Shown here: piece by piece, positions 31,725 to 37,379 of the stretch | Layout: each line of letters begins with the position of its first letter | How positions within the stretch are numbered: the first letter of the stretch is position 1 | DNA from: Pseudonocardia kujensis | Lineage (GTDB): Bacteria > Actinomycetota > Actinomycetes > Mycobacteriales > Pseudonocardiaceae | NCBI RefSeq assembly: GCF_021283305.1 | Contig: NZ_JAJSOK010000071.1 | Coordinates: 1-37,379 of the forward strand | Length of the DNA stretch: 37,379 nt | Reading direction: 5' to 3' | Notes under the pieces: model-generated | Databases searched by the model: none | Told to the model about the DNA's origin: nothing | What the model saw: only the letters and a program-made list of their open reading frames with translations | Made by a program: the position numbers and the translations under genes

Positions 31725-33068
31725 ATGGACCGCCAGCAGGAATTCGTGCTGCGCACGCTCGAGGAACGCGACATCCGCTTCGTGCGGCTGTGGTTCACCG
31801 ACGTGCTCGGCTATCTCAAGTCGGTGGCGGTGGCCCCCGCCGAGCTCGAAGGGGCGTTCGCGGAGGGCATCGGGTTCGACGGCTCGGCGATCGAGGGCTT
31901 CGCCCGGGTCTACGAGTCCGACATGGTCGCCCGCCCCGATCCCTCGACCTTCCAGGTGCTGCCCTGGGAGACCGCCAACGGCGAGCACTACTCGGCGCGC
32001 ATGTTCTGCGACATCGCGATGCCGGACGGCTCGCCGTCGTGGGCCGACCCGCGGCACGTGCTGCGGCGCGCCCTGTCCAAGGCCGGCGAGGCCGGCTTCA
32101 CCTGCTACGTCCACCCCGAGATCGAGTTCTACCTGCTGCGCGACCTGCCGTCCGACGGGTCGCCGCCGATCGCCGCCGACTCCGGTGGCTACTTCGACCA
32201 GGCCAGCCACGACGTGGCGCCGCACTTCCGGCGCAACGCGATCGAGACGCTCGAGTCGATGGGGATCTCGGTCGAGTTCAGCCACCACGAGGGCGGGCCG
32301 GGCCAGCAGGAGATCGACCTGCGCTACGCCGACGCGCTCACCATGGCCGACAACATCATGACCTTCCGGTACGTGGTGAAGGAGGTGGCGCTGACCCAGG
32401 GCGTGCGGGCGTCGTTCATGCCCAAGCCCTTCACCGACCACCCCGGCTCGGCCATGCACACCCACTTCTCGCTGTTCGAGGGCGACCGCAACGCCTTCCA
32501 CGACCCGGACGACCCGTACGAGCTCTCCGAGACCGGCAAGGCGTTCGTCGCCGGCGTGCTGCGGCACGCGCGCGAGATGAGCGCGGTGACCAACCAGTGG
32601 GTCAACTCCTACAAGCGGCTGATCACCGGCGGCGAGGCGCCCACCGCGGTGTCGTGGGGCCACGCGAACCGCTCGGCGCTGGTCCGCGTCCCGATGTACT
32701 CGCCCGGCAAGTCGTCGACCCGGCGGGTGGAGATCCGCACGCTCGACAGCGCCTGCAACCCCTACCTGGCGTTCGCGGTGATCCTCGGCGCCGGGCTGCA
32801 GGGCGTGCAGAAGGGCTACGAGCTGCCCGCCGCCACCGAGGACGACGTCTGGTCGCTCACCGACACCGAGCGCCGCGCCCTGGGCTACGAGGCCCTGCCG
32901 CAGAACCTCACCGAGGCCCTCGGCGCGATGGAGCACTCGGAACTGGTCGCGGAGATCCTCGGCGAGCACGTGTTCGACTTCTTCCTGCGCAACAAGCGGG
33001 CGGAGTGGGACAACTACCGGCGCAACGTCACGCCCTACGAGCTGGCGACCTACCTGCCCGTCCTCTGA
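31725..33068 (+). CDS. glnA2: Type I glutamine synthetase, GlnA2-like
   Basis: A 447-residue type I glutamine synthetase, which makes glutamine from glutamate, ammonia and ATP in a dodecamer. Landmarks are the FVRLWFTDVLGYLKSVAV start, IGFDGSAIEGFARV, CYVHPEIEFYLL (metal site), SFMPKPFTDHPGSAMHTHFSL, the NRSALVRVPMYSP ATP region, EIRTLDSACNPYLAFAVI and the C-terminal VTPYELATYLPVL. At the place of the adenylylated tyrosine of E. coli-type enzymes the sequence reads DDVWSLTDTERR, with W376, so regulation by GlnE is unlikely for this paralogue (inference from manual alignment). glnE lies two genes downstream. A GlnR box and leaderless promoter precede it. Confidence 0.9.
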   Translation: MDRQQEFVLRTLEERDIRFVRLWFTDVLGYLKSVAVAPAELEGAFAEGIGFDGSAIEGFARVYESDMVARPDPSTFQVLPWETANGEHYSARMFCDIAMPDGSPSWADPRHVLRRALSKAGEAGFTCYVHPEIEFYLLRDLPSDGSPPIAADSGGYFDQASHDVAPHFRRNAIETLESMGISVEFSHHEGGPGQQEIDLRYADALTMADNIMTFRYVVKEVALTQGVRASFMPKPFTDHPGSAMHTHFSLFEGDRNAFHDPDDPYELSETGKAFVAGVLRHAREMSAVTNQWVNSYKRLITGGEAPTAVSWGHANRSALVRVPMYSPGKSSTRRVEIRTLDSACNPYLAFAVILGAGLQGVQKGYELPAATEDDVWSLTDTERRALGYEALPQNLTEALGAMEHSELVAEILGEHVFDFFLRNKRAEWDNYRRNVTPYELATYLPVL

Positions 33069-33075
33069 CCTGCGA

Positions 33076-33140
33076 TGACGCAGTATGGAACCATGATGTC
33101 GATTCTGGCCGTCGATTCCGTCGTCATGGTTCCGTAATGC
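33076..33140. repeat. Palindromic element related to the 15062-15168 cluster
   Basis: The left arm (33080-33100) and right arm (33120-33140) are inverted repeats matching at about 17 of 21 positions around a 19-nt loop, with core GGAACCATGA. The left side, GATGACGCAGTATGGAACC, differs at one position from GATGACGCATTATGGAACC in the first cluster. The element begins just after the glnA2 stop, and its right arm contains the ATG (33137-33139) of the next gene. Confidence 0.75.
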
Positions 33141-33511
33141 ATTCGGAATGGGTCCGGCTCGAGCGGTACGACGGGCCCTGGGAGCCGGACGACCCGGACG
33201 CCAACTTCAAGGCCGAGGTGGCCGACTACGGCCGCCTCGACCCGCTGCACACGCTCCGCGGGCTCAGCGCGCACACCGGCGTCCCGGTGGGCGCGCTGGC
33301 CCGGTACGTCCTCGCCCGGTTCGCGACGACGGGTTCGGGCGGGCTCCTCGAGCTCGGCCCCGCGATGGTCGAGCGGCTGCGGGAACCGGTCCGCAGGGCC
33401 GAGGCGGAGGGGACGGACGAGGCGCGTCTCGCCGCGTACCGCGAGCTCGCCGCCCTGCTCGGCTGGCTCGGCGCACCGCTCGACGATCCCGATCTCTACC
33501 CGGGCGCGTAA
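33137..33511 (+). CDS. DUF6027 family protein
   Basis: A 124-residue soluble protein. The N-terminal RLERYDGPWEPDDPDANFKAE and the following DPLHTLRGLSAHTGVPVGALARYVLARF are typical of the DUF6027 family of small actinobacterial proteins. The latter segment looks like a helix-turn-helix-like or dimerising helical pair, and a Glu/Arg/Ala-rich helical C-terminus follows. No function is established. It lies between glnA2 and glnE, which hints at a link to nitrogen metabolism (weak inference). The only usable start is ATG 33137. It has no ribosome binding site and is embedded in the right arm of the palindromic element, so initiation may depend on that structure or on coupling to glnA2. Confidence 0.8.
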   Translation: MHSEWVRLERYDGPWEPDDPDANFKAEVADYGRLDPLHTLRGLSAHTGVPVGALARYVLARFATTGSGGLLELGPAMVERLREPVRRAEAEGTDEARLAAYRELAALLGWLGAPLDDPDLYPGA

Positions 33512-33564
33512 CGGGCGGTCCGCCGTGCCCGCAACGGCCCCGGGATAGGGCAGGATCGGTCGGT

Positions 33565-36500
33565 GTGGCGGAACGTACCCGGACCTCCCTCGCCCGCCTC
33601 GGCCTGACCGAGCCCTGGGCGGAGCAGACCCTCGCCGAGCTCGGCTGGTGGGCCGAGGACCGGCCCGTGCCGGGCGCCGAGCCGATCATGTGGGCGCTGG
33701 CCCGCTCGCCCGACCCCGATCTCGCGCTGCGGCAGGTCGAGCGGTTCGCCAAGGCCGCCGGGGACTGGAAGACCGTCGACGCCGCGCTGCGCACCGACCT
33801 GGGGCTGCGCGGCCGGATGCTCGCCCTGCTCGGCGCCTCGACGGCCCTGGGCGACCACCTCGTCACCCATCCCGACCGCTGGCGGCTGCTCGCCGACAGC
33901 CCGGACCGGAACGACCCGCCGCCGGACCTCGCCCGCCGCGCCGCCAACCTGCTCCGCGCCGTCGGCGCCGATCCCGACGCGCCGGCGTCGGGCGGCCCGG
34001 GCGGGGCGCGCGCCCAGGTCACCGGCGCGGCCGCGATCACCGCGCTGCGCACGGCGTACCGCGACGAGCTGCTCGGGCTCGCCGGGGCCGACCTCGCCGC
34101 CGTCGGGGAGACGTCCCTGCCGGTGATGGAGGTCGACGAGGTCGCCGCGCAGCTCGCCGACCTGGCCGCCGCGGCGGTCCGGGCCGCGCTGGCCGTCGCG
34201 CTGGAGGAGGTGGACCCGCCCGACGACGTTCGGCTCGCCGTGATCGGCATGGGCAAGTGCGGCGGGCACGAGCTCAACTACGTCAGCGACGTCGACGTGA
34301 TCTTCGTGGCCGAGGGCGACACCCAGGCCGCGTCCCGCCTGGCGAGCCGGCTGATGCGGATCGCGGGGGAGGCCTGCTTCCAGGTCGACGCCAACCTGCG
34401 GCCGGAGGGCCGGCAGGGCGCGCTGGTCCGCACGCTCGACGGGCACGTGACCTACTACAAGCGCTGGGCCAAGACGTGGGAGTTCCAGGCCCTGCTCAAG
34501 GCACGGCCGATCGCGGGCGACGAGGAGCTGGGCGCCGCGTACGCCGAGGCCGTCGCGCCGATGGTGTGGAACGCGGCCAGCCGGGACGACTTCGTGCAGG
34601 ACGTGCAGGCCATGCGCCGCCGCGTCGAGGAGCACATCCGGCCCGACCACGCCGACCGGGAGCTCAAGCTGGGCCGCGGCGGGCTGCGCGACGTCGAGTT
34701 CGCGGTGCAGCTGCTGCAGCTCGTGCACGGCCGGACGGACGAGTCGCTGCGCTCGCCGTCGACGCTCGAGGCGCTGGCCGCGCTCGCCGACGGCGGGTAC
34801 GTCGGGCGCGACGACGGCGCCAACCTGGCCGCCTCCTACCGCTTCCTGCGGCTGCTGGAGCACCGGCTGCAGCTGCAGCGGATGCGGCGCACCCACCTGC
34901 TCCCGGCGAAGGACGACACGGACGGGCTGCGCTGGCTCGCCCGTGCCGCGCGCCTGCGCCCGGACGGGCGGCACGACGTCGTCGGGGTGCTGGTCGCGGA
35001 GTGGTCGCGCAACGCCCGCCGCGTCCGGAGGCTGCACGAGAAGCTGTTCTACCGGCCGCTGCTGCAGTCGGTCTCGCGGCTCTCGCCCGAGGAGTCCCGG
35101 CTCTCGGAGAAGGCCGCGGCGGCCCGGTTCAAGGCGCTCGGCTGGGCGTCGCCGGAGGGCGCGCTCGGGCACCTGCGGGCGCTGACCGGCGGGGTGTCCC
35201 GCGCCGCGTCGATCCAGCAGACACTGCTGCCGGTGCTGCTGGAGGAGCTGGCCGCCACGCCCGACCCGGACCGCGGCCTGCTGGCCTACCGGCAGGTGTC
35301 GGAGGCGCTGGCGAACACCCCGTGGTACCTGCGGCTGCTGCGCGACGAGGGGTTGGTCGCCGAGCGGCTCATGCGCCTGCTGGGCACGTCCGCGCTGGTC
35401 CCGGACCTGCTGGTACGCGCGCCGGAGATCCTGCGCGTGCTGGCCGCGCCCAACCCCGGCCAGCCCGACGAGCTGAAGCGCGACCCGGCCGTCGTCGGGC
35501 AGTGGATGATCGCCGCGGTCGCCCGGCAGCCCGACCTGACCTCCGCGGTGGCCTCGGCGCGCTCGATGCGCCGGCACGAGATGCTCCGGATCGCCTGCGC
35601 CGACCTGCTCGGCGCCCTCGAGGTCGCCGAGGTGTGCGAGGCGCTGTCCACGGTGTGGGTCGCGGTGCTGCGGGCGACGCTCGCCGCCACGGTCAAGGAG
35701 GTCGCGGCGGGCGAGCCGCCGAAGGCCCGGATCGCGGTGATCGGGATGGGTCGGCTCGGCGGCGCCGAGCTCGGGTACTCCTCCGACGCGGACGTGATGT
35801 TCGTGTGCGAGCCCGCAGGCGAGGCGACGTCCGACGACGCGGTGAAGTTCGCGACGAGCGTCGTCGAGACCGTGCGGCGGCGCCTCGGCGCGCCCAGCCC
35901 GGACCCGGCGCTGCAGGTCGACGCGGACCTGCGACCCGAGGGACGCTCCGGGCCGCTGGTGCGGACCCTGCACTCCTACCGCGAGTACTACGCCCGCTGG
36001 GCCGAGGTCTGGGAGGCGCAGGCACTGCTGCGGGCCCGGCCGGTCGCCGGGGACCCGGAGCTGGGCCGGCGGTTCATGGAGCTGATCGAGCCGATCCGGT
36101 ACCCCGCGGACGGGCTGACCACGGCCCAGGTGACCGAGATCCGGCGGATCAAGGCCCGGGTCGACGACGAGCGCCTGCCGCGCGGGGCGGACCGCTCCAC
36201 CCACACCAAGCTCGGCCACGGCGGGCTCGCCGACGTCGAGTGGACCGTGCAGCTGCTGCAGCTGCAGCACGCCGGCGACATCCCGGAGCTGCGCACCACG
36301 TCGACGCTCGAGGGGCTGCGCGAGGCGGCCGAGGCGGGCCTGATCACCGCGGAGGACGCTGCGGAGCTGCAGGCCGGCTGGGAGACCGCGACCCGCGCCC
36401 GCAACGCGATCATGCTGGTCAGGGGCAAGCCGGGGGACCAGCTGCCGCGGTCCGGCCGGGAGCTGGCGGCGGTCGCCGCGGCGCTCGGCTACCCGGCCGA

Positions 36501-36594
36501 CGGCGACCCCGGCCGGTTCCTCGACGACTACCGCCGCACCACCCGCCGCGCGCGGACCGTGGTGGAACGGGTCTTCTACGGCTGGGACTCCTGA
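33565..36594 (+). CDS. glnE: Bifunctional glutamine synthetase adenylyltransferase/deadenylase
   Basis: A 1009-residue enzyme that adenylylates and deadenylylates glutamine synthetase in response to nitrogen status. It has two nucleotidyltransferase domains. The N-terminal (adenylyl-removing) one has GMGKCGGHELNYVSDVDV from residue 228. The C-terminal (adenylylating) one has GMGRLGGAELGYSSDADV from residue 727. Both keep the metal-binding SDxD pair. Each is followed by a helical GlnD-UTase-type region (KLGRGGLRDVEFAVQLLQL and KLGHGGLADVEWTVQLLQL). Start is GTG 33565 with AGGA 9 nt upstream and a CAGGAT -10-like sequence. An overlapping GTG at 33563 is out of frame. It is the last gene of a glnA2-DUF6027-glnE string, and its target is probably the GlnA1 enzyme encoded elsewhere. 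Confidence 0.95.
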   Translation: MAERTRTSLARLGLTEPWAEQTLAELGWWAEDRPVPGAEPIMWALARSPDPDLALRQVERFAKAAGDWKTVDAALRTDLGLRGRMLALLGASTALGDHLVTHPDRWRLLADSPDRNDPPPDLARRAANLLRAVGADPDAPASGGPGGARAQVTGAAAITALRTAYRDELLGLAGADLAAVGETSLPVMEVDEVAAQLADLAAAAVRAALAVALEEVDPPDDVRLAVIGMGKCGGHELNYVSDVDVIFVAEGDTQAASRLASRLMRIAGEACFQVDANLRPEGRQGALVRTLDGHVTYYKRWAKTWEFQALLKARPIAGDEELGAAYAEAVAPMVWNAASRDDFVQDVQAMRRRVEEHIRPDHADRELKLGRGGLRDVEFAVQLLQLVHGRTDESLRSPSTLEALAALADGGYVGRDDGANLAASYRFLRLLEHRLQLQRMRRTHLLPAKDDTDGLRWLARAARLRPDGRHDVVGVLVAEWSRNARRVRRLHEKLFYRPLLQSVSRLSPEESRLSEKAAAARFKALGWASPEGALGHLRALTGGVSRAASIQQTLLPVLLEELAATPDPDRGLLAYRQVSEALANTPWYLRLLRDEGLVAERLMRLLGTSALVPDLLVRAPEILRVLAAPNPGQPDELKRDPAVVGQWMIAAVARQPDLTSAVASARSMRRHEMLRIACADLLGALEVAEVCEALSTVWVAVLRATLAATVKEVAAGEPPKARIAVIGMGRLGGAELGYSSDADVMFVCEPAGEATSDDAVKFATSVVETVRRRLGAPSPDPALQVDADLRPEGRSGPLVRTLHSYREYYARWAEVWEAQALLRARPVAGDPELGRRFMELIEPIRYPADGLTTAQVTEIRRIKARVDDERLPRGADRSTHTKLGHGGLADVEWTVQLLQLQHAGDIPELRTTSTLEGLREAAEAGLITAEDAAELQAGWETATRARNAIMLVRGKPGDQLPRSGRELAAVAAALGYPADGDPGRFLDDYRRTTRRARTVVERVFYGWDS

Positions 36595-36599
36595 ACTCC

Positions 36600-36623
36600 C
36601 CCACCCGCGAGTCGCGCCGTGGG
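36600..36623. terminator. Weak hairpin between convergent glnE and DUF5685 genes
   Basis: CCCAC (36600-36604) pairs with GTGGG (36619-36623), enclosing the palindrome CGCGA-G-TCGCG (36606-36616). Confidence 0.35.
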
Positions 36624-36639
36624 CTCCCGCAGGTCGGGC

Positions 36640-37379
36640 TCAGCAGTCGCAGGAGCAGCAGTCGCAGTCCGAGCAGCAGTCGCAGCAGTCGCAGCTCGCC
36701 TCGGAGCAGTCGCAGCACTGGGCGCAGCTCTCGTTGCGGCAGAAGCCTTCGCGCGCCTCGCGGGTCCAGGGGTCCTCGAAGGTGTCGGCGCAGCACATCT
36801 GGCAGCTGCAGAACAGGCCGGTCGCGACGGCGCACCCCGCGAGCGCCCCTCGCGGGGGACGCGGGCCGGGGCGCGGCGGGGCGTCGCCGTCCGAGCTGCC
36901 GGGCCTCCGCTCGGCATGGACGGTGCCCTCGGAGAACGCGTGCGCGATCGACCGCTCGAGCTCGTGCACCAGCAGCCGGTGCGCCAGGCGCCGGTCCGTC
37001 CAGCGCACCTCGTCGAGGGCGAGCCGGATCCCGAGGGCGGCGTCGTCGGCCAGGGAGCGGGCGGTCGCGAGGTCGGTGCCGGTCGCGAGCAGCGGGTTCC
37101 ACGCACCTGCCGCCGCGTCGGCCGGGAGGTCCTCGACGGCGTCGAGCAGATGGGCCAGCCGGCCGAAGAGACGGCCGGCCTCCGCGAGCGGGGCCGCGTT
37201 GTCCGGCCGCCCGGCGAGGACGGCGGTGTGGCCGAACGCCGCGGCGGTGGCGGTCTCGGTCGGCTCGGTGACGGCGAGCAGCGGCGCACCGGCGTGTTCC
37301 AGGGCGGGCTGGCGGGCGACGGCGTCGAGCAGCACCGCCGGGTCCAGGCCCAGCCCGGCCGCCCCCGCCGACCCCCGCC
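36640..37379 (-). CDS. DUF5685 family protein with Cys-rich C-terminal tail (5' end outside window)
   Basis: The visible 245 C-terminal residues belong to the DUF5685 family of actinobacteria: PLLAVTEPTETATAAAFGHTAVLAGRP, AGRLFGRLAHLLDAVED, AWNPLLATG and LLVHELERSIAHAF, all helical, reminiscent of all-helical prenyltransferase-like folds. The last 65 residues hold 20 cysteines. The final 28 alone have 14, in CC, CDC and CDCC patterns (CDCCDCCSDCDCCSCDC), which resembles a metallothionein. The DNA here is a degenerate GCAGTC repeat on the plus strand (36643-36715). The tail probably binds zinc, copper or an iron-sulfur cluster (inference). The frame stays open to the window edge, so the start is not visible. 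It is convergent with glnE. Confidence 0.82.
   Translation of the reverse strand, partial: RGSAGAAGLGLDPAVLLDAVARQPALEHAGAPLLAVTEPTETATAAAFGHTAVLAGRPDNAAPLAEAGRLFGRLAHLLDAVEDLPADAAAGAWNPLLATGTDLATARSLADDAALGIRLALDEVRWTDRRLAHRLLVHELERSIAHAFSEGTVHAERRPGSSDGDAPPRPGPRPPRGALAGCAVATGLFCSCQMCCADTFEDPWTREAREGFCRNESCAQCCDCSEASCDCCDCCSDCDCCSCDC

Noticed and set aside
36643..36720. GCAGTC repeats as a CRISPR or minisatellite
   Set aside because: They are the degenerate codons of a Cys/Asp/Ser-rich protein tail, in frame with a conserved domain and ending in a proper stop. There are no spacers.

Overview
This window is very GC-rich chromosomal DNA from an actinobacterium. The best guess is Pseudonocardia or a close relative (inference). 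Supporting signs are a mycothiol-type maleylpyruvate isomerase, the glnE–glnA2–S33 protease–panB neighbourhood familiar from mycobacteria, an IdeR with every DtxR metal ligand at its canonical position, a GlnR box, and many start codons lying 6-7 nt after a TAnnnT -10 element (leaderless transcripts). No tRNA, rRNA, CRISPR array, transposase, integrase or phage gene was seen, so this looks like a core chromosomal segment and not an island.

Layout. 1-3319: the 5' part of a 2-keto-4-pentenoate hydratase-like gene, divergent from a decayed single-chain indolepyruvate ferredoxin oxidoreductase (a large internal deletion with frameshift, plus an in-frame amber codon). 3320-9698: a secreted or membrane-anchored M23 peptidase, soluble transhydrogenase SthA, a DUF4192 protein, GalE and IdeR. 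9957-15067: a rhodanese-type sulfurtransferase, then the tightly linked pair acuC (lysine deacetylase) and a GNAT/acyl-CoA-synthetase-like (Pat-type) protein acetyltransferase, a plausible reversible acylation switch. 15062-15168: a cluster of AT-rich palindromes whose relative lies at 33076-33140. 15177-19562: class I fumarase, divergent from an unusual fusion of a polysaccharide flippase-like membrane domain to an APH-type kinase domain.

19782-23845: a molybdenum-hydroxylase large subunit without its partner subunits, then an FAH-family hydrolase overlapping a mycothiol-dependent maleylpyruvate isomerase, which suggests a gentisate-type ring-fission pathway. 23873-24776: a two-gene operon of unknown function (a 53-residue protein and a Cys-rich, zinc-ribbon-like protein with a coiled-coil tail). 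24947-26113: a membrane-anchored lipase with the catalytic layout of Candida antarctica lipase B. 26217-28832: a short RNB ribonuclease with a variant active-site motif and a GCS2-like carboxylate-amine ligase.

28878-36594: panB, a lipoprotein S33 peptidase resembling mycobacterial Hip1/CaeA, glnA2 with a GlnR box, a DUF6027 protein whose start codon lies inside a palindromic repeat, and glnE. 36640-end: a DUF5685 protein with a metallothionein-like Cys tail, running off the window.

The most unusual items are the flippase-kinase fusion, the AT-rich palindrome family, the CALB-like lipase, the Cys-tailed DUF5685 protein, the unknown zinc-ribbon operon, and two putative leaderless mini-ORFs that end in an ATGA overlap with the next gene.
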